From NCBI RefSeq assembly GCF_000525795.1, contig NZ_AOCG01000012.1, positions 1-64,000 on the forward strand: DNA of 64,000 nt. Reading direction: 5' to 3'. Source of the stretch: Listeria aquatica FSL S10-1188 (GTDB lineage Bacteria > Bacillota > Bacilli > Lactobacillales > Listeriaceae). Of this stretch, positions 37,714-47,112 are shown piece after piece. The position numbers and the translations under genes are program-made. The notes beneath the pieces are model-generated. The model worked only from the letters and a program-made list of their open reading frames with translations. It did not search any database and was not told the origin of the DNA. The number at the start of each line of letters is the position of its first letter. Position 1 is the first letter of the stretch.

Positions 37714-38814
37714 ATGGCAATTTCGGATGTACATTCCTATTTTGAAAACATCGCGCGTATTTATTCTCCTTCTGGTGAAGAAGATGCGCTAATTCAGTAC
37801 CTCGAAGCGGAGCTAAGTCGACAAGAGGTTCCGCTGATTTATAATGGCGCTGGGGGGCTAATTGCTCGAATTCCTGCAACAAGTGAGGAATATCCAGCCC
37901 TTTTTTTCGTGGCGCATTTGGATACAGCTTCGAATGGAAGTGAACCGGAAGTAATTCTTGAAGAAGGGATTTATAAAGCGAAAGCGGGTTTTCTAGGAGC
38001 GGATGACAAAGCTGGAGTTGCTGCTCTTCTTGCAGTTATTGCTACTCTAAAGGAAATGGAGATACCGCACGGCACTCTTGAATTTATTTTTACTACGAAA
38101 GAGGAAAGTGGCTTGCAGGGCGTGAAGATGCTTGAATTAAATCGTCTTTCTGCAAGATATGGTTTTTGTCTCGATGCCCCCGGGGAAGTAGGGTCATTCC
38201 AGCGACTTTCGGATACTCGAGCACGGATGGATTTTCGAGTGGTACAACGCTTTTTGACGAGTAATGTGTCGGGAATCAATGTGGCTCGGACCATTTTACA
38301 TCATATCAAGCAGCTCAAATTACCTGCCAAGTTTCATTTGGAAATGACTCGCTTTGAAGGAGAATGCAGTGAAGAGGGAGAAGAAGCTGTTCAGGTGGAG
38401 CTTGAACTAACTGGCTGTTTTCTGCTTGAGGAGTTGCTTCTTGAAATGGAAAATGTGAAACTTGCGTTTACTCAAGCAGAGCAAAAATATGGCGTGAAGG
38501 TTGGATCAGATTTGCATGTCATATATCCCGGATTTGAAATAAAAGAGACTCATCCAAGTGTGAAACTCGCTAAAAGAGCGCTTAAGAAGCAATCCTTAAC
38601 TGGGGCAGAAGTGCGATTTGCTGGTGGTTCAGATGCCAATATTTTGAATGATCGTGGATTTGAAACGCTACTCCTTTCTGTCGGCTATGAAAAGGCGCAT
38701 TCGGAAAACGAACAAATTACACAAGACTCACTCCTTGTTTTAACTCAGTTTATCTTAGATTTATTAGTTTCAAGCAGGGGGATGGAAGTCGTTACCACCT
38801 TTTTCAAAAAATGA
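37714..38814 (+). CDS. M20 family tripeptidase-like metallopeptidase, YqjE-like
   Basis: This 366-residue cytosolic di-zinc peptidase has the motifs FVAHLDTASNG (near residue 70), GADDKAGVAALLAV, FTTKEESGLQGVKML and CLDAPGEVG, which provide the metal ligands, and C-terminal SVGYEKAHSENEQ. The family includes PepT and YqjE. The C-terminal end (RGMEVVTTFFKK) is not typical; the last 10-12 residues are not confirmed, though no clear error site is seen. It starts at ATG 37714. Confidence 0.85.
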   Translation: MAISDVHSYFENIARIYSPSGEEDALIQYLEAELSRQEVPLIYNGAGGLIARIPATSEEYPALFFVAHLDTASNGSEPEVILEEGIYKAKAGFLGADDKAGVAALLAVIATLKEMEIPHGTLEFIFTTKEESGLQGVKMLELNRLSARYGFCLDAPGEVGSFQRLSDTRARMDFRVVQRFLTSNVSGINVARTILHHIKQLKLPAKFHLEMTRFEGECSEEGEEAVQVELELTGCFLLEELLLEMENVKLAFTQAEQKYGVKVGSDLHVIYPGFEIKETHPSVKLAKRALKKQSLTGAEVRFAGGSDANILNDRGFETLLLSVGYEKAHSENEQITQDSLLVLTQFILDLLVSSRGMEVVTTFFKK

Positions 38815-38833
38815 GTGAGCGAAGAAGATTCAT

Positions 38834-38862
38834 TTGCTCGTAACGCTCGATTTTGGTATAGT
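38834..38862 (+). promoter_or_regulatory. Sigma-A promoter of gnd
   Basis: TTGCTC (38834-38839) and TATAGT (38857-38862) are separated by 17 bases. The transcript leader is about 65 bases long. Confidence 0.65.
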
Positions 38863-38931
38863 TAAGGGGTTGAAAGAAAGCAGGACAGGTTTTCTGCCTG
38901 GAAAAAAAGCAGGAAGGGAAGAATATTTCAA

Positions 38932-40350
38932 ATGGCAAAACAAGAAATTGGAGTAATCGGAATGGGCGTTATGGGACGTAACCTCGCTTTAAATATTGAA
39001 AGCCGTGGTCACACTGTCTCCATTTTTAATCGTTCGTCTGAAAAAACGAAAGCGGTTATGGAAGAGCATCCCGATAAAAAATTGGTTCCGACATATAGTT
39101 TAGAGGAGTTTGTCGAATCGCTCGAAGTTCCGCGCCGAATCCTCATCATGGTTAAGGCTGGTGAAGCAACTGACATGATGATCGAAGCCGTAAAACCTTT
39201 CCTTACAGAAGGCGATATTTTAATTGATGGCGGAAATGCCTTTTTCAAAGATACCATTCGTCGTAACAAAGAACTGAGCGAAGAAGGTTTTAACTTCATC
39301 GGAACGGGTGTTTCTGGTGGGGAAGAAGGTGCTCTTAAAGGTCCTTCTATCATGCCTGGCGGTCAGCGTAAAGCTTATGACTTAGTGGCTCCCATCTTAC
39401 GTGAAATTGCTGCGGTGGCTGATGGGGAACCGTGTGTTACGTATATTGGCCCAGACGGAGCGGGACACTATGTAAAAATGGTGCATAATGGGATTGAGTA
39501 CGGGGATATGCAACTGATTGCAGAAGCCTATACAATTTTAAAAGACATCGTTGGCTTAAGTCACGATGAACTTGCTGAAGTGTTTGCAGAATGGAACGAA
39601 GGCGAATTAGACAGCTACTTGATCGAAATTACTAAAAACATCTTGAAAGTTCGTGATGATGTCACTGGTAAACCGATCGTGGATGTGATTTTGGATAAAG
39701 CGGGCCAAAAAGGCACCGGCAAATGGACAAGTCAAAGTGCGCTTGACCTAGGTGTTCCACTTTCGCTTATTACTGAGTCCGTTTTTGCACGTTACATTTC
39801 GGCGCTAAAAGAAGAACGTGTTCAAGCAAGCTCTGTCTTAACAGGACCAACAAGTTATCAATTTAACGGCGATAAAAAAGCCTTTATCGAATCTGTTCGT
39901 CGTGCTCTTTATTTCAGTAAAATCGCTTCTTATGCGCAAGGTTTTGCTCAAATGAAGGTCGCAAGTGATGAATATAATTGGGATTTACAATACGGGGAAA
40001 TTGCTAAGATTTTCCGTGCGGGTTGTATTATTCGTGCACGCTTCTTGCAAAAAATTACAGATGCGTATAATACCGATAAAAACTTAAACAACCTGTTGCT
40101 TGATCCTTATTTCAAGGGAATTGCAGACAACTATCAAGGTGCGCTTCGCGAAGTAATAGCAGAAGCTGTGAAAGCTGGAATTCCAGTTCCAACCTTCTCA
40201 GCAGCAATTAGCTACTACGATAGCTATCGTTCGAGTGTGCTTCCTGCAAACTTGATTCAAGCACAACGAGATTATTTTGGTGCGCACACATATGAACGTG
40301 TCGATAAACCTGGAACGTTCCACACTGAATGGCCAGAAGTGGACGAATAA
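38932..40350 (+). CDS. gnd: 6-phosphogluconate dehydrogenase (decarboxylating)
   Basis: Gnd oxidises 6-phosphogluconate to ribulose-5-phosphate and makes NADPH in the pentose phosphate pathway. The 472-residue protein has the NADP motif [16 protein letters not shown] (residues 5-20), the substrate signature [22 protein letters not shown] and the catalytic [18 protein letters not shown]. Length is normal. It has its own promoter and terminator, so it is a single transcript. Confidence 0.97.
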   Translation: MAKQEIGVIGMGVMGRNLALNIESRGHTVSIFNRSSEKTKAVMEEHPDKKLVPTYSLEEFVESLEVPRRILIMVKAGEATDMMIEAVKPFLTEGDILIDGGNAFFKDTIRRNKELSEEGFNFIGTGVSGGEEGALKGPSIMPGGQRKAYDLVAPILREIAAVADGEPCVTYIGPDGAGHYVKMVHNGIEYGDMQLIAEAYTILKDIVGLSHDELAEVFAEWNEGELDSYLIEITKNILKVRDDVTGKPIVDVILDKAGQKGTGKWTSQSALDLGVPLSLITESVFARYISALKEERVQASSVLTGPTSYQFNGDKKAFIESVRRALYFSKIASYAQGFAQMKVASDEYNWDLQYGEIAKIFRAGCIIRARFLQKITDAYNTDKNLNNLLLDPYFKGIADNYQGALREVIAEAVKAGIPVPTFSAAISYYDSYRSSVLPANLIQAQRDYFGAHTYERVDKPGTFHTEWPEVDE

Positions 40351-40362
40351 AAATTGATGGAA

Positions 40363-40404
40363 AGACGCATTTTTTCTTCATGAAAGAATGCGTCTCTTTT
40401 TTTC
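40363..40404 (+). terminator. Terminator after gnd
   Basis: Stem AGACGCATT (40363-40371) with AATGCGTCT (40387-40395) and a T-run. Confidence 0.95.
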
Positions 40405-40487
40405 TCCTGTTTTCTGAAAAATACATGAGAATATAAAGGATTTAAATAATAATTTGCTAAAAAATAGCTGGAACAAGCGGTTAAGAG

Positions 40488-40515
40488 TTGTTTTATCTTT
40501 AAAGTTCGATACAAT
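40488..40515 (+). promoter_or_regulatory. Sigma-A promoter of lisRK
   Basis: TTGTTT at 40488-40493 and TACAAT at 40510-40515 are separated by 16 bases, about 45 bases before the lisR start. Confidence 0.6.
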
Positions 40516-40558
40516 AGAAATAGATGTATAGTCATGACTCGAAAGAGAGGTTTTTTGG

Positions 40559-41239
40559 ATGAGCAAAATCCTGATAGTTGAAGATGAAAAAAACTTAGCT
40601 CGCTTTATAGAACTTGAGCTTCAACATGAAAATTATGAAACAACGGTGGCGAATGATGGCCGTGAAGGGCTAGAACTTGCGCTTAATGAGGAATGGGATG
40701 CAATTTTACTTGATTTAATGCTGCCTCATTTAAATGGAATGGAAGTCTGCCGCAGAATTCGTCAAGTGAAACAAACACCTATTATTATGATTACAGCACG
40801 TGATTCTGTTATTGACCGAGTTTCGGGTCTTGATCATGGTGCCGATGATTATATCGTGAAGCCTTTTGCAATTGAAGAACTGCTTGCACGACTTCGTTCA
40901 CTTTTACGACGTGTGGAAACGGCGGAGCAATCTGCTAAGCAGACGACGCTTGAATACCGTGATTTAGTAGTGGAAAAGGAAAGCCGAATTGTAAGACGCG
41001 GGGAAGAAGTAATTGATTTAACTAAACGTGAATATGAGCTTCTTTTAACCCTGATGGAAAATGTGAACATCGTTCTTACACGAGAAGTGCTATTAAACAA
41101 AGTTTGGGGCTATGAAACAGAAGTTGAAACTAACGTTGTCGATGTATATGTCCGCTATTTACGGAATAAAATTGACCACGACGATGAGGAAAGCTATATT
41201 CAAACTGTTCGTGGTACTGGATATGTGATGCGTACATGA
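40559..41239 (+). CDS. lisR: Response regulator LisR
   Basis: This 226-residue OmpR-type regulator has a receiver domain with the phosphoacceptor Asp52 in ILLDLMLPHLNG and Lys in IVKPFA, and a C-terminal winged-helix domain ending in YVRYLRNKIDHDDEESYIQTVRGTGYVM. With LisK it forms the LisRK system, which in Listeria affects stress, antibiotic and osmotic tolerance. The identity is supported by the gnd-lisR-lisK-yidC order. It overlaps lisK by 4 bases. Confidence 0.93.
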   Translation: MSKILIVEDEKNLARFIELELQHENYETTVANDGREGLELALNEEWDAILLDLMLPHLNGMEVCRRIRQVKQTPIIMITARDSVIDRVSGLDHGADDYIVKPFAIEELLARLRSLLRRVETAEQSAKQTTLEYRDLVVEKESRIVRRGEEVIDLTKREYELLLTLMENVNIVLTREVLLNKVWGYETEVETNVVDVYVRYLRNKIDHDDEESYIQTVRGTGYVMRT

Positions 41240-42726
41240 CAGGAGTTAGCAATTTTTCACTAAAGAGCCGTTCATTGAAATTCAAATGGACTTTCGGGGC
41301 AACAGCTGCGATTTTTCTGACATTCTTTTTGTTTTCTTATGCGATTTACCAAGGGATTGGCCAGATGCTCTTAAATGAAGAAGAGGAAAAAGTGAATACG
41401 CTTCTCGCGGAAACTACCTCTAATCAGGTTTTGAAATCGGGAAATTTGGATAACGCTGATTTGTTAAAGGAAGTCTTTGATAAAAGTCCAAGTATCAGTC
41501 GTAAAATTCAAGACCAAGTCATCGCCATTTATGATGACAAGGGGAATCAACTTGATAAGTATTTCCTTACCTCTAGCCAAAAAACAGCGAATAATGATTT
41601 TACGAAGTATTTTCATACAGATATAAGTGATAAAGTGACGAGTAAGCCAACGATTAGCGGTGATAAAATGCTAATCTCACAAGGCCCGATCACTTCCATA
41701 GAGGACAATTCTACGGTGATTGGCTATGTTCAAATCATCAATCCGCTAACAAGTTATAACCGTATCATGGAGCGTTTGCTACTTACGATGTTTCTTCTCG
41801 GTGCTGTGGCGCTTTTCATTAGCGGTATGCTCGGATACTTACTTGCACAAAACTTCTTACGGCCACTAACGAAACTAGCGAAAGGAATGAACGATGTTCG
41901 TAGTAACGGTTTCCAAAAACGAATTGAAACAACTTCGAAGTCGCGTGATGAGATCACCGAATTAACGGTTATTTTTAATGACATGATGACTCGAATTGAA
42001 AATAGTTTTGAACAACAAAAGCAATTTGTGGAAGACGCTTCGCATGAACTTCGGACGCCAGTGCAAATTATGGAAGGTCACCTCAAGCTACTGGATCGCT
42101 GGGGGAAAAATGATCCGGAGGTTCTTGATGAATCTCTTAAAGCTTCACTCACTGAACTTGAGCGTATGAAGCGACTTGTTCAGGAAATGCTCGATCTTTC
42201 AAGAGCTGAGCAAGTTTCGCAGACAAAAGAACTGCAAATCACGAGTATTAATGACACCGTTGAACAAGTGCGACGTAATTTTGAAATTATGTATGAAGAT
42301 TTTCAATTTACCCTTGAAGAGCCTGAAAAGAATTTATTTGCGCTTATTCAGCATAATCATCTCGAACAGCTGTTGATTATCGTGATGGATAATGCAGTCA
42401 AGTATTCCGGCGATTCAAAAGAAGTAAATATGCAATTGCTGAAAAATAAAGATCAAGTAAAAATTGTGATTCGTGACCACGGAGTTGGGATTTCTGAAGA
42501 TGAAATTGAAAAAGTCTTTAATCGTTTTTACCGAGTGGATAAAGCAAGAAGCAGGGAGCGAGGAGGAAACGGCCTCGGACTTGCTATTGCGAAACAACTG
42601 GTTGAAGGCTATTTAGGAACAATTGGTGCTGAGAGTGTCGAAGGAAGCGGAACAGCGATCACTATTACGCTCCCGCTCATCGAAAAAGAGCCTTCAAGCA
42701 AAAAAACAGAAACAAAAAAAGAGTGA
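41236..42726 (+). CDS. lisK: Sensor histidine kinase LisK
   Basis: This 496-residue membrane kinase has two membrane helices (about residues 17-42 and 177-202) flanking an extracytoplasmic sensor domain, a HAMP domain, then the dimerisation and phosphoacceptor His near residue 270 in FVEDASHELRTPVQIM, and a C-terminal ATPase domain with N-box MDNAVKYS, G1 DHGVGISEDE and G2 GGNGLGLAIAKQL. It responds to envelope stress. It starts inside lisR and ends before a strong terminator. Confidence 0.93.
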   Translation: MTGVSNFSLKSRSLKFKWTFGATAAIFLTFFLFSYAIYQGIGQMLLNEEEEKVNTLLAETTSNQVLKSGNLDNADLLKEVFDKSPSISRKIQDQVIAIYDDKGNQLDKYFLTSSQKTANNDFTKYFHTDISDKVTSKPTISGDKMLISQGPITSIEDNSTVIGYVQIINPLTSYNRIMERLLLTMFLLGAVALFISGMLGYLLAQNFLRPLTKLAKGMNDVRSNGFQKRIETTSKSRDEITELTVIFNDMMTRIENSFEQQKQFVEDASHELRTPVQIMEGHLKLLDRWGKNDPEVLDESLKASLTELERMKRLVQEMLDLSRAEQVSQTKELQITSINDTVEQVRRNFEIMYEDFQFTLEEPEKNLFALIQHNHLEQLLIIVMDNAVKYSGDSKEVNMQLLKNKDQVKIVIRDHGVGISEDEIEKVFNRFYRVDKARSRERGGNGLGLAIAKQLVEGYLGTIGAESVEGSGTAITITLPLIEKEPSSKKTETKKE

Positions 42727-42728
42727 TA

Positions 42729-42772
42729 TAAAAAAGCGCGAAGTGAGTTTGCTCACTCCGCGCTTTTTTAAA
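42729..42772. terminator. Bidirectional terminator between lisK and yidC
   Basis: A 13-bp GC-rich stem with one bulge (42735-42747 with 42752-42764) is flanked by A-rich and T-rich tracts, so it serves the converging lisK and yidC transcripts. Confidence 0.92.
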
Positions 42773-43594
42773 TTATTTCTTTTGTTTTTCCACGGTTTCT
42801 TCAAATTCTTTTTCGCTAGCTTCCATTTCTTTGATTTCTGGATGTTTATTCATGTAAAGTTTTTTCGTAAGAAGTGTTTGACCAGCTAAGAAAATCCCAC
42901 CGACAGCCCAGTAAAGCGCAAGGGCAGACGGAGCCGAGAAAGAGATAAATAGAATCATTGCAGGAGACAAGAGTCCCATGATTCGCATTTGTTTTTTCTG
43001 TTCTGGTGTGTAGCCAATCATTGAAACGTAATACTGACCAAGATAGACAAGCCCCGCGATTACCGCAAGGATTGTATCAGGTGAGCCAAGATTGAACCAC
43101 AAGAAAGTATGCGAAGCAATCGCATCAGATCCTCGGATAGCATAGTAAAAGGCCATCAAAATGGGCATCTGGATAAGTAGTGGCAAACAGCCCATCTGCA
43201 TCGGATTAATATTGTATTTTTGATAGACAACCATCATTTCTTGCTGGATTTTCGTTTGCTCTTCTTTAGTAGCTGCCCGTTTTAGACGAGCTTGAATATC
43301 ATCGATTTCAGGTTTGGCAACGGCCATTTTCGATTGCATTCCCATTTGCGCTTTCGCTGTCCGCAAGTTAAGGGGCATAATAGCAGCCCGAATGATTAAC
43401 GTAGTGATGATAATAGCAATTCCGTAATTGTTACCAAAAAAGGATGCGACAAACTGGATAAACCAAGTAAGCGGCCAAATTAGATATTTATAGAAGAATC
43501 CATCTTGATTTTGTGAAGGATCCATGCTGCATCCAGAAAGGACAACGAGTCCAATAAGAAGCAGGCTGATTAAAAGTATATGTTTCTTTTTCAC
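42773..43594 (-). CDS. yidC: Membrane protein insertase YidC/OxaA lipoprotein
   Basis: This 273-residue protein has a signal peptide with lipobox VVLSGC (Cys near residue 22), followed by five membrane helices and the hydrophilic groove arginine in [12 protein letters not shown]. It inserts membrane proteins with or without SecYEG. It starts GTG at 43594 behind AGGAGGAAAA. The C-terminal basic tail ([11 protein letters not shown]) is typical. In Bacillus the paralog is SpoIIIJ. In L. monocytogenes the gene following acyP and the next small protein is this insertase. Confidence 0.93.
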   Translation of the reverse strand: MKKKHILLISLLLIGLVVLSGCSMDPSQNQDGFFYKYLIWPLTWFIQFVASFFGNNYGIAIIITTLIIRAAIMPLNLRTAKAQMGMQSKMAVAKPEIDDIQARLKRAATKEEQTKIQQEMMVVYQKYNINPMQMGCLPLLIQMPILMAFYYAIRGSDAIASHTFLWFNLGSPDTILAVIAGLVYLGQYYVSMIGYTPEQKKQMRIMGLLSPAMILFISFSAPSALALYWAVGGIFLAGQTLLTKKLYMNKHPEIKEMEASEKEFEETVEKQKK

Positions 43595-43617
43595 TGTTCT
43601 TTTTTCCTCCTAAAATT

Positions 43618-43908
43618 TCAATTTACATAGCTGGAAAGGGAAGAACAATGTGTTTCATCATCACTTGGCTGTGTTTTTTTAAGGGCAACAACGATCCAAT
43701 TTACAACAAAATTAAGAGGTTGCAAAGCACTTATTTTCACTTTCCCAATTGGAAGGTGAAAAACTTGAATCGCTCGAACGTGAGTCGTCATTGTTGGTTT
43801 TAAAAAGCGAATCGCTGGCCAAAAACGAAAAATGGCGAGCGTTAACAGAAAAGTGACGGAAATGGAAATGAATTCAGGTTCCGAAAACATTTGAGCCATT
43901 ATCCCCAC
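43618..43908 (-). CDS. Conserved small membrane protein of unknown function
   Basis: I do not recognise this 96-residue protein. It starts with GTG at 43908 behind AAAGGAG and has a hydrophobic helix near residues 10-30 (ISISVTFLLTLAIFRFWPAIRF), then a region KPTMTTHVRAIQVFHLPIGKVKISALQPLNFVVNWIVVAL. It sits between yidC (23 bases downstream of its stop) and acyP, in the same direction, so an operon with yidC is likely. The C-terminus (DDETHCSSLSSYVN) may be altered by an unseen error. Function is unknown. Confidence 0.55.
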   Translation of the reverse strand: MGIMAQMFSEPEFISISVTFLLTLAIFRFWPAIRFLKPTMTTHVRAIQVFHLPIGKVKISALQPLNFVVNWIVVALKKTQPSDDETHCSSLSSYVN

Positions 43909-43985
43909 GGTACGATCAGCTCCTTTCCGTGGTTCATGTCATTCCTTAACTATAAGCCAAATAAAGGAGGAATTCAAGGCTTAAT

Positions 43986-44267
43986 TTAATAGACAATATC
44001 AAAAGTTTTTCGCTCGGGAACGGGCGCCCCTTTATAGATAAACACTTCATTTACGCGTGCAGCAGGAGATGGCCCTTGTTTTATCGCATCAATAAATTTT
44101 TCTAAGTTGTTGGACTCGGCACGGGCACCAATTTCAACCGAGCCATCATCCAAGTTTTTCACAGTGCCACTTATTTCAAATTTATAAGCCAAATGTTTTG
44201 TCGTGTACCGAAAACCAACACCTTGAACAAGCCCAGTTACACGAATTATTGCTGTTTCAGTAGCCAT
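43986..44267 (-). CDS. acyP: Acylphosphatase
   Basis: This 93-residue enzyme hydrolyses acyl phosphates. The catalytic Arg and Asn lie in [11 protein letters not shown] and [11 protein letters not shown]. The ATG at 44267 follows a GAAGGGA site; an in-frame start at 44300 is less likely. It is close to the unknown small protein and yidC on the minus strand. Confidence 0.93.
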   Translation of the reverse strand: MATETAIIRVTGLVQGVGFRYTTKHLAYKFEISGTVKNLDDGSVEIGARAESNNLEKFIDAIKQGPSPAARVNEVFIYKGAPVPERKTFDIVY

Positions 44268-44334
44268 AGAAAATCCCTTCTTTCCACTATTCTTTAACAC
44301 TAGTGTAGCTTTTTTTTAGTTTGAGTTTCAAAAA

Positions 44335-44363
44335 TTTACATTCCTGTTTGAGCTTGCTATAAT
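44335..44363 (+). promoter_or_regulatory. Sigma-A promoter of the DUF1033-fni operon
   Basis: TTTACA at 44335-44340 and TATAAT at 44358-44363 are separated by 17 bases, with a TG extended -10. This is the best consensus promoter in the window. Confidence 0.85.
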
Positions 44364-44395
44364 CGGGATAGTGAATAGACTAGGAGATGGTCGCT

Positions 44396-44758
44396 TTGAC
44401 GGAGTGGACAGTCATTAAAACAAAAGGTGAATATGAGCCTTGGTGGTTTTTTGAAGACTGGGAAGAAACGGTTCTTGACCGTTTTTGTTTTGAAGAAAAA
44501 GAAGAAGCTTTCAGGAAATACCAAATACTTGCGGAAGAATTGATTCAAAATTATCCGCACCACGCTTTAAAAAAACAAGTATTATTTGCTGCTTGGAACG
44601 AAGAAGAAATCGAGTATTGCGAAGACTGCGAGGATGATATTCAAACTTTTCACGGCTTGATTTTACTAGCAGATGGAGTCGTTTATGCTCCGCAGCCAGA
44701 AGAAAAAAATATTTGGTTTAGTGAAATAGCAGCTTTTGAGACAAAGCTTGCAGATTAA
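44396..44758 (+). CDS. DUF1033 family protein
   Basis: This 120-residue cytosolic protein has the DUF1033 start (TEWTVIKTKGEYEPWWFFEDWEETVL) and C-terminal AWNEEEIEYCEDCEDDIQTFHGL. The TTG at 44396 is chosen because a GGAG site lies nine bases upstream; the ATG at 44387 is too near it. Its function is unknown. It is co-transcribed with the isomerase gene 15 bases downstream. Confidence 0.8.
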   Translation: MTEWTVIKTKGEYEPWWFFEDWEETVLDRFCFEEKEEAFRKYQILAEELIQNYPHHALKKQVLFAAWNEEEIEYCEDCEDDIQTFHGLILLADGVVYAPQPEEKNIWFSEIAAFETKLAD

Positions 44759-44773
44759 GGATGGGGAAGAACT

Positions 44774-45865
44774 TTGGACAATAAAGAAGATCTTTTGCGA
44801 GAGCGTAGAAAAGATGAGCACGTAACACTTGCTTACAATAGCTACAAGAAACAAGGGACAAGCTTTAACGATTTAAAAATCCTAGGGACGTCGCTCCCTA
44901 CAATAGGCGTTCGTGATGTTGATCTTACAACAAGCTTTGCTGGACTTCACTTTAAGTGGCCGTTTTATATAAATGCGATGACTGGTGGAAGTGCTCATAC
45001 GAAAAAAATCAATCAAGAGCTAGCGGAAATTGCTCGAGAAACAGAAATTGCAATGGCAGTTGGTTCACAATCTGCGGCCCTTAAAAATCAAGAACTTGAA
45101 GCAACTTTTCGTGTTGCCCGGGAAGTTAATCCATCGGGAAAGTTATTTGCCAATGTGAGTCCAGAGGTACCAGTTGAAAAAGCCAAAAGAGCAATTGAAA
45201 TGCTTGAAGCAGATTTGCTTCAAATTCATATCAATCCGGCTCAGGAACTCGTGATGAAAGAAGGCGACCGTGAATTCGGTCACTGGATCGAGAGTTTAAA
45301 ACGCTATGTGGAAGAAGTAGATATTCCGATTGTTGTTAAAGAAGTCGGGTTTGGCATGCGAAAAGAAACGGTGGCAAGGCTTCGTGAACTTGGTATTCAA
45401 ACGGTCGATCTTGGTGGAAAAGGCGGTACAAATTTTGCTCAAATCGAAAATGATCGGCGCCGGGATCATGCTTTTGATTTCTTGACAGACTGGGGACTTA
45501 CAACTGCAGAAAGTTTACTTGACTTGCAAAATGAAAAAAGTATGGATGTTGAAATTTTGGCTTCTGGGGGTATTAAATCAGCCCTTGATATGGTAAAAGC
45601 TTACCGCTTAGGCGCAAGAAGTGCAGGTATGGCTGGGAAGATTTTATATCGCTTGAAAAAAGAGGGAAAAGAAGCGGCTGTTTCAGAAATTGAGCAATTA
45701 AAAGAAAGCTTAGTGTCTTTATTTGTTTTACTAGATTCCAAAAATTTAAGCGAGGTCAAACAAGTTCCATTAATCGTTTCAGGCGAGTTAAAAGATTTTT
45801 GTGAGGCGCGACTGATTGATTATAAAGTCTTGGCTAACCCTGAAAAAAGCGATCTCAAAGAGTGA
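44774..45865 (+). CDS. fni: Isopentenyl-diphosphate delta-isomerase, type 2
   Basis: This 363-residue FMN- and NADPH-dependent enzyme interconverts IPP and DMAPP. Family motifs are FYINAMTGGS, AVGSQSAALKNQE, NVSPEVPVEKA, QIHINPAQELVMKEGDR and VVKEVGFGM plus VDLGGKGGTNFAQIE and EILASGGIKSALDMVKA. It starts with TTG (weak GGGGAAG site) and is followed by a strong terminator. With dxs and ispA it completes the isoprenoid genes in the window. Confidence 0.93.
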   Translation: MDNKEDLLRERRKDEHVTLAYNSYKKQGTSFNDLKILGTSLPTIGVRDVDLTTSFAGLHFKWPFYINAMTGGSAHTKKINQELAEIARETEIAMAVGSQSAALKNQELEATFRVAREVNPSGKLFANVSPEVPVEKAKRAIEMLEADLLQIHINPAQELVMKEGDREFGHWIESLKRYVEEVDIPIVVKEVGFGMRKETVARLRELGIQTVDLGGKGGTNFAQIENDRRRDHAFDFLTDWGLTTAESLLDLQNEKSMDVEILASGGIKSALDMVKAYRLGARSAGMAGKILYRLKKEGKEAAVSEIEQLKESLVSLFVLLDSKNLSEVKQVPLIVSGELKDFCEARLIDYKVLANPEKSDLKE

Positions 45866-45880
45866 GATCGCTTTTTTTTA
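45843..45880 (+). terminator. Terminator after fni
   Basis: Stem GCGATCTCA (45849-45857) with TGAGATCGC (45863-45871) and T8; the end of fni lies inside. Confidence 0.95.
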
Positions 45881-45885
45881 ATTAT

Positions 45886-46854
45886 TTATTTTGCAGAAGA
45901 AGCTTCTAAACTTTCACCAATCGCATTTAAGCGAGCTTTAAGTTGTTCTTCAGTAAGTCCATGTTTTTTTACGTAAAGATTATCTGGATTGACGCGACAT
46001 TCATGTGAGCAACTATGCAGATACTTTTCATCATTTTCTTCGGAAGCGAGAATTTGCTTGTTACAATGCGGGTTGGCACAATTGATGTAGCGCTCGCAAG
46101 GTGTCCCATCGAAGTGATCTTTACCTACAACCTTATGTTCGACACGATTGATTGGGACGGAAATCCGTTCATCGAAAACATACATCATGCCATCCCAAAG
46201 CTCACCTTTTGTTTTTTCGTCTTTTCCGTAAGTAGCAATCCCACCGTGAAGTTGAGCAACATCATCAAAACCGGCTGTTTTTAGCCAACCTGAGAATTTT
46301 TCACAACGAATGCCACCTGTGCAGTACGTGACCACTTTTTTACCTTCGAATTTATCACGATTTTCTTCGACCCAACCTGGTAGTTCACGGAAAGCTTTGA
46401 TGTCTGGACGAATAGCCCCACGAAAATGTCCAAGATCAAACTCGTAGTCGTTTCTTGCATCTAACACGACTGTTTCCGGATCTTGTAAGGCTTCGCGAAA
46501 TTCTTCAGGCTCAAGGTATTTTCCGGTTACTTCAAGCGGGCTGAGATCGTGTTCCAAATGAAGGGAAACAATCTCTTCACGTGGACGAACAAACATTTTT
46601 TTGAAGGCATGTTGATCAGTTTCATCAATTTTAAATACCATGTCAGAAAATCTTGGATCTGCATGCATGGCATTTATATACTTTTCAGTTGCTTCTGTGG
46701 TCCCCGAAACGGTTCCATTAATGCCTTCCCGAGCAACGAGAATGCGTCCTTTTAGTCCAATTTCTTTACAAAAAGCAAGATGCTCTTTTGCAAAGGTTTC
46801 TGGATCATCAATTGTCGTGTATCTATAGTATAACAACACTTGATAGTCACTCAT
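45886..46854 (-). CDS. trhO: tRNA uridine(34) hydroxylase TrhO, rhodanese type
   Basis: This 322-residue protein has an N-terminal acylphosphatase-like domain (1-95), a rhodanese domain (about 120-215) with catalytic cysteine in [13 protein letters not shown], and a C-terminal cysteine-rich domain ([17 protein letters not shown]...CSHECR). It hydroxylates U34 of some tRNAs in an oxygen-dependent way. It starts with ATG 46854 behind AAAAGGTGG. It converges with fni and is divergent from the YitT gene. Confidence 0.92.
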   Translation of the reverse strand: MSDYQVLLYYRYTTIDDPETFAKEHLAFCKEIGLKGRILVAREGINGTVSGTTEATEKYINAMHADPRFSDMVFKIDETDQHAFKKMFVRPREEIVSLHLEHDLSPLEVTGKYLEPEEFREALQDPETVVLDARNDYEFDLGHFRGAIRPDIKAFRELPGWVEENRDKFEGKKVVTYCTGGIRCEKFSGWLKTAGFDDVAQLHGGIATYGKDEKTKGELWDGMMYVFDERISVPINRVEHKVVGKDHFDGTPCERYINCANPHCNKQILASEENDEKYLHSCSHECRVNPDNLYVKKHGLTEEQLKARLNAIGESLEASSAK

Positions 46855-46955
46855 ATTTTTTTACCACCTTTTAGTTTTGAGTTTTGCTTGTGAAAAGTGC
46901 AGCGTATGAATTATCTCCGCACATTGCGCAACTATAACTATACTATAGATAAGTA

Positions 46956-46991
46956 GCCGCCTGCAAGAAAAAAATTCCTGCACAAGGCGGC
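46956..46991. repeat. Inverted repeat in the trhO / yitT divergent region
   Basis: GCCGCCT (46956-46962) and AGGCGGC (46985-46991) are perfect 7-bp arms around a 22-base A-rich loop. The right arm is followed by A8. It overlaps the -35 of a plausible minus-strand promoter for trhO (TTGCAG at 46961-46966, TATAGT at 46937-46942, 18 bases apart). It is not a standard terminator in either direction. Confidence 0.6.
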
Positions 46992-47112
46992 AAAAAAAAG
47001 ACAAGTACAGATCGCTTATGCTATACTTGAGAGGAGTAAAAAAATTTAATAAAACGAAAAAAATGTTTTCTGATAAATGAGCAAATTGTAAAGTGACAGG
47101 AAGTGACAAACT

